Source: JAABSQ01 sp041642315
Lineage (GTDB): Bacteria > Desulfobacterota > Desulfobacteria > Desulfobacterales > Desulfococcaceae
NCBI GenBank assembly: GCA_041642315.1
Contig: JBEPWQ010000261.1
Span: 1 to 5,746, forward strand
DNA length: 5,746 bases
Direction of reading: 5' to 3'
Part shown: piece after piece, positions 1-5,746 of the stretch
Position numbering within the stretch: the stretch's first letter is position 1
How the letters are laid out: every line of letters begins with the position of its first letter
Translations under genes and position numbers: made by a program
Notes under the pieces: generated by a model
What the model saw: only the letters and a program-made list of their open reading frames with translations
Told to the model about the DNA's origin: nothing
The model's database searches: none

Positions 1-1835
1 TCCCGGGCTTCCACGCACAGGGCGGTGTGGGTGATTTCTTCTCCGTTGGCCTCTTCTTCTCGGCTTTCGGGGAGATGATCTTGCCGTTTCGGTTCGGATT
101 TTTCCGGATCCCTTGCGCCGTTTCTTTCCGCGACTGTTTGATGCAGGTCGGGCAGGGGCGGAAACTCACTGAGTTGAGATCGTTCGGGTATCGGCGCCCG
201 TTTTTCTTCGGCTGCCCAGGGCAGGGCGTCCAGCGGCAGCCGCAGTCCCATGGGGGAATCGCCGGGGGTGAGAAACATATGTCCCCGCCGGAATATCCAG
301 GGGCTGCTCTCCCACTTGTCCCGCTTAAAGTCCCACCGAAGGGGCAGCGCGAATCCGGCCGGGGCGGTTGGATCTCCGTACAGAATTCGCGCAAGGCGCC
401 GCCTCTCCAGCGGATCCTTGAGATTCGCCTTGAGCGGATCGACGTCGGTCGGCAGGTTGCCTTCGGCCCAGATCAGGTAGTAGGGATCTTCATAGCCCGG
501 CACGAGATAATCCGGTGAGATGGACAGCCACCGGGCGAGTCGAATGGCGAATTGCTCCGCTTCCGGAACGCCGTAGCCGTAGTCCCGGGTTTCATCGGCC
601 AGCAGGTCCGGATTTCGCCACATGGGGACGCCGTCTTTGCGCCAGAAACAGCCCAGTTTCCAGCGCGGCAGGGGTTCGCCCGGATACCACTTGCCCTGCC
701 CGTAATAGCGCATATCGTCTGCGCCGAAGGTTTTATTAAGACGTCGGACCAGGTCGCCGGCCAGTTTCCGTTTGAGCGGTCCGTCGGCGGAATAGTTCCA
801 TTCGGGCGATTCCATGTCGTCGACGGAGACGAAGGTGGGCTCTCCGCCCATGGACAGACGCACGTCTCCGTTCACCAGATCCTGCTCCACCTGTTCGCCC
901 AGTGCATTGATATCGGCCCACTGGGCATCGGTATAGGGTTTGGTGACCCGGGGATCCTCATGGATGCGGCGGACCGAATTGTCGAAGCTGAATTCCACTT
1001 CGCACTGGTCGGTGGCCCCGGTCACCGGCGCGGCGCTGACCGGATCGGGGGTGCAGGCCAAGGGGATGTGGCCTTCCCCGGCAAAGAGCCCCGAGGTGGG
1101 GTCGAGGCCGATCCACCCGGCCCCGGGGACGTAGACCTCGGCCCAGGCGTGAAGATCGGTGAAATCGGCCTCCGGCCCGGAGGGGCCGTCCAGGGATTTG
1201 AGGTCGGCGGTGAGCTGCACCAGGTATCCGGATACGAACCGGGCCGCCAGTCCCAGGTGGCGCAGAATCTGAACCAAGAGCCATCCGGTGTCCCGGCAGG
1301 AGCCCAGTCCCTTTTCGAGGGTTTGCTCGCAGGTTTGAATGCCGACCTCCAGCCGAACCGTGTAGGCGGTGTCTTTCCAGAGCCGCTGGTTGAGTTCGAC
1401 CAGGAAATCGACCATCCGCTTTTCCGACCGGCCCACTTTGGACAGCCACTCCTGAAGGAGCGGTCCGTTCTCCTTTATTTCCAGATAGGGGATCAGCTCT
1501 TTTTTGAGCTGCGGGGTATAGGAGAAGGGGAAATTCTCGGCATACGCCTCCATAAAAAAATCGAAGGGGTTGATCACCGTCATCTCGGCCACCAGATCCA
1601 CCTCGACATAGAGTTCCCTGGCCTGTTCCAGAAACACCACCCGGGCCAGATGGTTTCCGAAGGGGTCCTGCTGCCAGTTGATGAAATGATTTTCCGGACG
1701 GATGGTCAGGGAATAGGATTCGATGGGGGTTCGGCAATGAACCGCCGGCCGAAGGCGAAATGTATGGGGAGACAGCGATACCGGCCGGTCATAGGTGTAG
1801 TGGGTTTTGTGATTGACGGCGACGCGAATGGCCAT
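1..1835 (-). CDS. Large transglutaminase-like protein with DUF2126 region (C-terminus beyond window)
   Basis: Reading the minus strand from the ATG at 1835-1833 gives 611 uninterrupted codons to the window edge; I checked every codon and found no stop. Residues 1 to about 85 (starting MAIRVAVNHKTHYTYDRPV) match the bacterial transglutaminase N-terminal region. The transglutaminase/papain-fold core follows, with the expected triad: Cys180 in GSCRDTGW, His229 in DLHAWAEVY and Asp245 in GLDPTSG. From about residue 325, MGGEPTFVSVDDMESPEWN marks the DUF2126 region typical of the roughly 1100-residue members of this family, so about 490 residues are probably missing to the left. Residues about 540-600 are a charged, low-complexity Glu/Arg/Pro linker; homologous order then resumes with TALCVEAR. 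There is no signal peptide or membrane segment, so it is probably cytoplasmic. An AGGAGAG ribosome site precedes the start. It is divergent from the ATP-grasp/alpha-E pair, its usual partners. The family is predicted to act as peptidase or amide transferase; the substrate is unknown. Confidence 0.95.
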   Translation of the reverse strand, partial: MAIRVAVNHKTHYTYDRPVSLSPHTFRLRPAVHCRTPIESYSLTIRPENHFINWQQDPFGNHLARVVFLEQARELYVEVDLVAEMTVINPFDFFMEAYAENFPFSYTPQLKKELIPYLEIKENGPLLQEWLSKVGRSEKRMVDFLVELNQRLWKDTAYTVRLEVGIQTCEQTLEKGLGSCRDTGWLLVQILRHLGLAARFVSGYLVQLTADLKSLDGPSGPEADFTDLHAWAEVYVPGAGWIGLDPTSGLFAGEGHIPLACTPDPVSAAPVTGATDQCEVEFSFDNSVRRIHEDPRVTKPYTDAQWADINALGEQVEQDLVNGDVRLSMGGEPTFVSVDDMESPEWNYSADGPLKRKLAGDLVRRLNKTFGADDMRYYGQGKWYPGEPLPRWKLGCFWRKDGVPMWRNPDLLADETRDYGYGVPEAEQFAIRLARWLSISPDYLVPGYEDPYYLIWAEGNLPTDVDPLKANLKDPLERRRLARILYGDPTAPAGFALPLRWDFKRDKWESSPWIFRRGHMFLTPGDSPMGLRLPLDALPWAAEEKRAPIPERSQLSEFPPLPDLHQTVAERNGARDPEKSEPKRQDHLPESREEEANGEEITHTALCVEAR

Positions 1836-1838
1836 GAA

Positions 1839-1845
1839 CTCTCCT
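1839..1845 (-). promoter_or_regulatory. Ribosome binding site of the transglutaminase-like gene
   Basis: The minus strand reads AGGAGAG, followed by TTC and then the ATG at 1835. This near-perfect Shine-Dalgarno sequence fixes the start, which also coincides with the first conserved residues of the family. Confidence 0.85.
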
Positions 1846-2068
1846 TTTTATGCCCGCCGGTAGCGGCCGGGATGCCGATGAATGCGGGTATTGGTGATTC
1901 AGAACACATCCGGATTTCTATTATGGTTCCCTGTGAAAAGCAAGTTCTATCCGTTGCACGCCCGTTGCCTGCCATGATCCGGAATCTGTGGCATACGGGT
2001 GAAATCGACATGGGTCGGACAACCGGAAGAACTCGGTATCACAAAAATGTAGATAATTTACCGCCGGT

Positions 2069-2097
2069 TTTACTTTTGTGTGTGTGTCTGGTATGCT
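2069..2097 (+). promoter_or_regulatory. Candidate sigma70 promoter for the ATP-grasp/alpha-E operon
   Basis: A -35-like TTTACT (2069-2074) is followed after exactly 17 bases by a -10-like TATGCT (2092-2097). TG at 2089-2090, one base upstream of the -10, makes it an extended -10 element. Each hexamer matches the consensus at four of six positions. Transcription would begin near 2103-2105, leaving a leader of about 200 bases. The spacer contains five TG units. This is a sequence-based guess and other promoters are possible. Confidence 0.5.
2077..2086 (+). repeat. (TG)5 dinucleotide repeat inside the promoter spacer
   Basis: Five consecutive TG units lie between the proposed -35 and -10 elements. 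Gain or loss of a unit would change the spacer from 17 to 19 or 15 bases. Five units is short for a hypermutable tract, so a regulatory role is only a possibility. Confidence 0.6.
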
Positions 2098-2294
2098 CTC
2101 TGATCGATTCCATCATCCTTTTTTCGCCCATTCTCAAGGCATCGCTTCGACAAAGGGCATGGGAACAGGTATCGGGGTATGCTTTTTGCCGCTTTCCCTG
2201 TCTACGGTATCCATGGTTCAAAAAAAAGTGCGCCGTCTTGGCTGGAAAAAGGAATTTTCAATATCCAGGGCCGTTGCACAGGGCAATTCGAAAC

Positions 2295-2300
2295 AGGAGG
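2295..2300 (+). promoter_or_regulatory. Ribosome binding site of the ATP-grasp gene
   Basis: A perfect AGGAGG sits seven bases before the ATG at 2308. It decides the start against an in-frame ATG at 2179, which would add 43 residues that do not resemble the family and lacks an equally good ribosome site. Confidence 0.85.
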
Positions 2301-2307
2301 GGCAGGA

Positions 2308-3831
2308 ATGAGTTTCAGCGGATATGATATCGGACCTTTTTATGATGAAATGTTCGCATCGCCGGCGGAACCGAGGGACGGCACCCGGCTGATGGTGGAA
2401 AAGATTGAATCGCTCCCGACCGGGGAGTTGAAGCGACGGCAGCGGACCGCGGAGCAGGCGCTCTTCGACTCCGGGATCACCTTCAATGTGTATGGCAGCG
2501 GCGAAGGCACCGAGAAGATCTGGCCTTTCGACATCATTCCCCGCATTGTGGAAGCCCGGGAATGGTACTGGATCGAAAAGGGCCTGCAGCAGCGGATTCG
2601 CGCCCTGAATCTCTTCATCGACGATGTCTACCACGACCAGAAAATCGTCAGAGACGGCCTGATTCCCCGCGATCTCATCCTTTCCGCGGAAGGCTACCTG
2701 AAGCCCTGCGCCGGTCTCAATCCTCCCGGACATATCTGGGCCCATGTCACCGGCACCGATCTGGTTCGGGATGAACAGGGCCGGATCTATGTGCTGGAAG
2801 ACAACCTTCGGTGCCCCTCCGGGGTGTCGTACGTGATCGCCAACCGCCGGCTCCTGAAGCGCACATTTCCCGAGGTTTTTACCGCCTCCCGCGTCAAACC
2901 GGTGGATAATTATCCGGCGAAACTGCTCGACATGCTCTATTCCATCGCCCCGGCCGGGATGCGGACGCCGGTGGTGGCCCTGCTCACTCCCGGCATTTAC
3001 AATTCCGCCTATTTCGAGCATTCTTTTCTGGCCCATGAAATGGGAATCGAGCTGGTGGAGGGCCGGGACCTGGTGATTCAGGACGGGTTTGTCTGCATGC
3101 GGACCACCCGGGGGCTGCAGCGGGTGGATGTGATTTACCGGCGGATCAACGACGAATTTCTCGATCCCAAGGCCTTTCGTGAAGATTCCCTTCTCGGGGT
3201 TCCGGGTATTCTGGAGGTTTTCCAGAAAGGCCGGGTGGCGATGGCGAACGCGCCGGGGACCGGGGTTGCGGATGACAAAGTGATCTATGCCTACGTACCC
3301 AAAATGATCCAATACTATCTGGGGGAAGAGGCGATCATTCCCAATGTGCCCACCTATCTGTGCTGGGAGGATTCGGCCAGGCAATATGTGCTGGACAACC
3401 TGGATACCCTGGTGGTCAAGGCGGCCAATGAATCGGGCGGGTACGGCATGCTCATCGGTCCGGTGTCCACCGCTTCCGAAAGGGACGCCTTTGCTGAAAA
3501 GATCAGGTCCAAACCGAGAAACTTCATCGCCCAGCCCGCCCTGGGCCTTTCCCGGTCGCCGGTCATCATCGGGGACGGGTTCGAGGGGCGGCATGTGGAC
3601 CTGCGGCCGTTTATACTGTACGGCGAGGATATCTGGGTGCTGCCGGGCGGGCTGACCCGGGTGGCGCTTCGCAAGGGCTCTCTGGTGGTCAATTCTTCCC
3701 AGGGCGGCGGCAGCAAGGATACCTGGGTGGTGGACGGATCGGATGATACCGATGCGGGCCGGGAATCCACCCCGATGACACAGTCACAAACGCAAGACGG
3801 GAGCGGACCATATGTTGAGCAGAGTTGCTGA
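2308..3831 (+). CDS. Circularly permuted ATP-grasp family protein (predicted peptide/amide ligase)
   Basis: This 507-residue protein belongs to the circularly permuted ATP-grasp family (COG2308, formerly DUF404/DUF407), whose members are predicted to use ATP to form an amide or peptide bond; the substrate is not known. Visible motifs in order: the acidic metal/ATP motif E164-D-N-L-R with CPSG at 169-172; VDVIYRRINDEFLDP from residue 273; ANAPGTGVADDK at 313-324; VVK371 followed by the glycine-rich NESGGYGM (374-381), the likely nucleotide-binding loop; HVDLRPF at 429-435; and NSSQGGGSKDTW at 462-473. The acidic ExN motif precedes the Lys/Gly-rich loop, the reverse of classical ATP-grasps, as expected for the permuted fold. 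The last 30 or so residues are a Ser/Thr/Asp/Gln-rich tail that looks lineage-specific. The coding end overlaps the alpha-E gene by 20 bases, implying one operon and translational coupling. No signal peptide is seen, so it is probably cytoplasmic. Confidence 0.95.
   Translation: MSFSGYDIGPFYDEMFASPAEPRDGTRLMVEKIESLPTGELKRRQRTAEQALFDSGITFNVYGSGEGTEKIWPFDIIPRIVEAREWYWIEKGLQQRIRALNLFIDDVYHDQKIVRDGLIPRDLILSAEGYLKPCAGLNPPGHIWAHVTGTDLVRDEQGRIYVLEDNLRCPSGVSYVIANRRLLKRTFPEVFTASRVKPVDNYPAKLLDMLYSIAPAGMRTPVVALLTPGIYNSAYFEHSFLAHEMGIELVEGRDLVIQDGFVCMRTTRGLQRVDVIYRRINDEFLDPKAFREDSLLGVPGILEVFQKGRVAMANAPGTGVADDKVIYAYVPKMIQYYLGEEAIIPNVPTYLCWEDSARQYVLDNLDTLVVKAANESGGYGMLIGPVSTASERDAFAEKIRSKPRNFIAQPALGLSRSPVIIGDGFEGRHVDLRPFILYGEDIWVLPGGLTRVALRKGSLVVNSSQGGGSKDTWVVDGSDDTDAGRESTPMTQSQTQDGSGPYVEQSC
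3799..3803 (+). promoter_or_regulatory. Ribosome binding site of the alpha-E gene, inside the ATP-grasp coding end
   Basis: GGGAG lies eight bases upstream of the ATG at 3812, within the last codons of the ATP-grasp gene. It supports independent or coupled re-initiation at the overlapping start. Confidence 0.7.
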
Positions 3832-4786
3832 AACCCTTTACTGGATGAGCCGGTATCTGGAACGGGCCGAAAACATCTCCCGCTTTATCGAGGTGAGCTG
3901 GCACATGACCCTGGATCAGCCGGACCAGGAAGAGTGCCGGGAGTGGGGCGCCCTGGTCTCCACCACCGGAGACAATGCCAAATTTTACGAACGGTACAAC
4001 GCCGCCATCAAGAAAAACGTCATCTCTTTTCTAATGTTCGACACCGAGTACCCCAATTCCATCATCTCCTGCCTGCGGGCGGCTCGGGAGAACGCCCGGA
4101 CCGTCCGGGAGATCATTTCATCGGATCTCTGGGAGCAGATCAACGCCTTTTACCATATCATCGAAAGGGCCGGAAAAAACCAGGGTCACGTCTATGAAAA
4201 CCCCTATGATCTGTGCCAGCAGATCAAACTTCGGGGCATGATGCTGGGCGGAATCGGCAACGACACCATGAGCCATGGTGAAGGGTGGCATTTCTGCCGC
4301 CTGGGACGCTATATGGAGCGGGCGGACAAAACCTCGCGGGTGCTGGACGTAAAATATTTCACCCTCCTACCCAGCCTCAACTACGTGGGCACCGCATACG
4401 ACGACGTGCAATGGGCGGCCCTGCTTCGGGCCACCGACGCCCTGGATGCCTACCGGCAGGAATACGGCCGGATCAACCCGTCCAATGTGGCCGAGTTTCT
4501 GGTGTTCAGCCGGGAATTTCCCCGCTCCGTCCTGCACTGCCTCGAGGTGGCCCAGCATTCTCTGCATGCCATCAGCGGCACCCCCATGGGCGCCTTCCGC
4601 AACCATGCGGAGCAGATCCTGGGGCAGCTTTCCGCGGAACTGGCCTACACCAACATCAAATCGGTGTTTGAAAAAGGGCTGCACGAATTCAACGACCAGC
4701 TCCAGATCGAAATCAACCGCATCAACAACGCCATTTCCCGGAATTTTTTCGGATACGACCCCGAGGAGTTCAAAGAGGCGGGATAA
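3812..4786 (+). CDS. Alpha-E domain protein (DUF403/COG2307)
   Basis: The 324-residue product has the usual length and full motif set of the alpha-E family, a mostly helical protein found almost always next to circularly permuted ATP-grasp proteins and presumed to work with them; its biochemical role is unproven. The N-terminus is conserved: LYWMSRYLERAEN at residues 9-21, with Glu17, Arg18 and Glu20. A second copy-like block is MSHGEGWHFCRLGRYMERAD at 153-172, with Glu169, Arg170 and Asp172. Between them lies the helix-rich stretch with NSIISCLRAARENARTVRE. The C-terminus near residue 317 (NFFGYDPEEF) is intact. It has no signal peptide or transmembrane segment. The start overlaps the ATP-grasp stop in another frame and has its own GGGAG site. 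The gene ends four bases before a large hairpin, suggesting it is the last gene of its operon. Confidence 0.95.
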   Translation: MLSRVAETLYWMSRYLERAENISRFIEVSWHMTLDQPDQEECREWGALVSTTGDNAKFYERYNAAIKKNVISFLMFDTEYPNSIISCLRAARENARTVREIISSDLWEQINAFYHIIERAGKNQGHVYENPYDLCQQIKLRGMMLGGIGNDTMSHGEGWHFCRLGRYMERADKTSRVLDVKYFTLLPSLNYVGTAYDDVQWAALLRATDALDAYRQEYGRINPSNVAEFLVFSREFPRSVLHCLEVAQHSLHAISGTPMGAFRNHAEQILGQLSAELAYTNIKSVFEKGLHEFNDQLQIEINRINNAISRNFFGYDPEEFKEAG

Positions 4787-4790
4787 CGAC

Positions 4791-4828
4791 GGGAGGTCGG
4801 TCCCGGTCTCAGTGACCGATCTCCTCCC
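4791..4828. terminator. Strong hairpin between convergent genes, possible terminator
   Basis: GGGAGG (4791-4796) pairs with CCTCCC (4823-4828), and TCGGTC (4797-4802) pairs with GACCGA (4814-4819). This gives 12 base pairs with a three-base bulge (4820-4822) and an 11-base loop. An alternative inner stem, CGGTC (4804-4808) with GACCG (4814-4818), has a five-base loop. It starts four bases after the alpha-E stop and contains the stop of the remnant on the other strand. No T-run follows on either side, so classical intrinsic termination is uncertain; it may instead protect the 3' end of the transcript. Confidence 0.45.
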
Positions 4829-5045
4829 ACCAGATTCGCTCAAACCCGAGGGATACCACCGCATATCGCCGCAGTTTCAGATCGCCGTATTTTTTCACCG
4901 GTTAAACCCGAATCGCCCAGTTTGACATCCTTAAATTCGATCAGGATATCCAATATCGAAAATCGGTGCATATCCGGTCGAACGATCTTGGTCAGATCGG
5001 ACTCTTCCCAAACCGGCGCGGGTGGAAAATTCGTGAGGATGCCCC
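4809..5045 (-). pseudogene. 3' remnant of an AAA-ATPase-like / PD-(D/E)XK nuclease family gene, frameshifted and internally deleted
   Basis: Two minus-strand frames carry consecutive pieces of one known family (AAA-ATPase-like proteins with a C-terminal DUF1703-type PD-(D/E)XK domain). From about 5040 to 4891 one frame reads IVRPDMHRFSILDILIEFK, then VKLGDSGLTGEK; the Asp and Glu-x-Lys residues fit the nuclease active-site pattern. That frame then runs to a stop at 4840-4842. From 4895 the neighbouring frame reads KKYGDLKLRRYAVVSLGF, then ERIWWEEIGH, ending at the stop 4809-4811, which is the normal C-terminus of the family. As I recall the family, about 35 residues usually separate the two motifs. 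So about 100 bases appear lost, with a frame change at a run of six A (T at 4890-4895). The N-terminal ATPase part is absent: the readable part begins right after the PLP-enzyme stop at 5046. It is probably non-functional. The family match is from memory of its motifs, not a search. Confidence 0.7.
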
Positions 5046-5746
5046 TTAATTGATCGCAAGCAGCCGTTCCGTCACCTTGTGGTTGATATCGGCGGTTTTA
5101 AGTGAAATGCGGATAAATTGATCCGACAGCCCCTCGAAATTGGCGCAGTTGCGGATCAGGATGCGGTGGCGGGCCAACGCGTCGCAGATCTTCTCTGCGG
5201 TATGCCCCTGAAGGAGTCGAATCAGAATAAAGGATGTGCAGCTCGGGAAGGGGAGTAGGCCGGGGTGGCTTTCCAGATTCGCCGCCAGGCGCTGCCGTTC
5301 TTCCTTCAAAAATCGCCGGGTATGTTGAACAAAAGCATCGGTTTCCTCCCGATGGGTCATCAAATGAATCACCGCCTGCTGGGCCAGGCTGTTGACGCTC
5401 CAGGGCAGGAAATACCGTTTCATCTGATCGATAATGGATTCGGGCGCCGCCAGAAACCCGATTCGAAGACCCGGCACTCGAAATATCTTGGACATGGAAT
5501 GCAGCACCACCGCATTCGGAAGGTCAGTTCCAAGCAGTGTGTGGTCTTCCTCCCGGTCCACAAAGGAAAGATAGGATTCATCGATGAGGAACCGGGTTTC
5601 TGGAAATGCCCGACACAGAGATTCAAGGGCATCACCGGTGATGAGTCGCCCGGTGGGATTGTTGGGATTGCAGATGAAAATGGTATCGAACCGGCCGGCA
5701 TTCCGGGCCAGTTGGGCCATATCCGTTTGAAATCCGTCGGCTTCCT
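5046..5746 (-). CDS. cobD: PLP-dependent CobD/HisC-like enzyme, probably threonine-phosphate decarboxylase (N-terminus beyond window)
   Basis: The minus-strand frame is open to the right edge; 232 residues plus stop are visible, roughly the C-terminal two thirds of a family usually near 360 residues. The internal Met at 5720-5718 is not the start, since the frame continues upstream as ADGFQTD. The fold type I PLP signature is complete: CNPNNPTG (substrate/cofactor loop), FLIDESYLSF with the Asp that holds the pyridine nitrogen, and HSMSKIFRVPGLRIGF, whose Lys (codon 5489-5487) forms the Schiff base. The C-terminal FIRISLKT holds the carboxylate-binding Arg. IRNCANFEGLSDQFIRISLK resembles CobD, which makes aminopropanol phosphate from threonine phosphate for the cobamide nucleotide loop, more than HisC, where this region usually ends in a Gly-Thr motif. 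Histidinol-phosphate aminotransferase remains possible. No terminator lies between it and the downstream nuclease remnant. Confidence 0.85.
   Translation of the reverse strand, partial: EADGFQTDMAQLARNAGRFDTIFICNPNNPTGRLITGDALESLCRAFPETRFLIDESYLSFVDREEDHTLLGTDLPNAVVLHSMSKIFRVPGLRIGFLAAPESIIDQMKRYFLPWSVNSLAQQAVIHLMTHREETDAFVQHTRRFLKEERQRLAANLESHPGLLPFPSCTSFILIRLLQGHTAEKICDALARHRILIRNCANFEGLSDQFIRISLKTADINHKVTERLLAIN

Larger units (their letters stand above)
1836..2307. other. Divergent intergenic control region (472 bp)
   Basis: This stretch separates two divergent start codons and contains no convincing gene. Reading frames cross it on both strands, but they look like extensions or shadows of neighbouring genes and have no recognisable protein. 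It is visibly more AT-rich than the flanking genes around 2030-2110 and 2210-2270. It holds the two ribosome sites at its ends and one good plus-strand promoter candidate at 2069-2097. That promoter would give a leader of about 200 bases before the ATP-grasp gene. I found no riboswitch, tRNA or clear operator palindrome, and no convincing minus-strand promoter. Confidence 0.7.

Noticed and set aside
958..1737. A 259-codon minus-strand frame
   Set aside because: It is an out-of-frame shadow inside the transglutaminase-like gene, which is itself open through this region on the same strand.
1919..1965. Possible minus-strand promoter (TTGCTT with CATAAT) for the transglutaminase gene
   Set aside because: The spacing is about 12 bases, too short for a sigma70 promoter, and the correctly spaced upstream hexamer is a poor match.
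2179..2307. Upstream in-frame ATG adding 43 residues to the ATP-grasp protein
   Set aside because: The extension lacks family resemblance, and the ATG at 2308 has an AGGAGG seven bases upstream.
552..2327. A 591-codon open frame on the plus strand
   Set aside because: It lies antisense to the transglutaminase-like gene, whose full catalytic triad and family motifs are on the minus strand. Its translation has no recognisable domain, and long antisense frames are common in GC-rich genes.
2218..3594. A 458-codon open frame on the minus strand
   Set aside because: It is a shadow of the ATP-grasp gene; the plus-strand frame carries all conserved motifs and a perfect ribosome site.
4446..4925. 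Plus-strand frame running from alpha-E into the region after it
   Set aside because: It is a shadow of the alpha-E gene followed by antisense to the nuclease remnant, and has no ribosome site or domain.
1..5746. CRISPR arrays, tRNA/rRNA genes, insertion sequences, attachment sites
   Set aside because: I read for spaced direct repeats, cloverleaf-like elements and transposase motifs and saw none.

Overview
The window is GC-rich (about 60% by eye), densely coded bacterial DNA with AGGAG-type ribosome binding sites. The gene set and protein style resemble a deltaproteobacterium (Desulfobacterota-like). That placement is an inference from general protein character, because no marker gene is present.

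Layout. Positions 1-1835 (minus) hold the N-terminal 611 codons of a very large transglutaminase-like/DUF2126 protein that runs off the left edge. Positions 1836-2307 are a divergent intergenic region with a good sigma70-type promoter candidate for the plus-strand genes. Positions 2308-3831 (plus) encode a circularly permuted ATP-grasp protein, and 3812-4786 (plus) an alpha-E (DUF403) protein. The two overlap by 20 bases and are clearly co-translated. A strong hairpin lies just after the alpha-E stop. Positions 4809-5045 (minus) hold a decayed 3' remnant of an AAA-ATPase-like/PD-(D/E)XK nuclease gene. Positions 5046-5746 (minus) hold the C-terminal two thirds of a PLP-dependent CobD/HisC-like enzyme, most like threonine-phosphate decarboxylase, which runs off the right edge.

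How the genes work together. ATP-grasp, alpha-E and transglutaminase-like proteins form a recurrent bacterial neighbourhood. Comparative genomics has predicted it to be a peptide or amide-bond ligation system: the ATP-grasp protein would form a peptide-like bond, the alpha-E protein would act as helical partner, and the transglutaminase/papain-fold protein would cleave or transfer the product. An Anbu-type proteasome-like peptidase often accompanies the set, but none is visible here. The substrate is unknown. Here the set is split into two divergent units around one control region. The PLP enzyme belongs to a separate pathway, probably the cobamide nucleotide loop, and nothing ties it to the ligase cluster.

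The least expected item is the nuclease-family remnant squeezed between the convergent alpha-E and PLP-enzyme genes. It retains recognisable motifs in two different frames.
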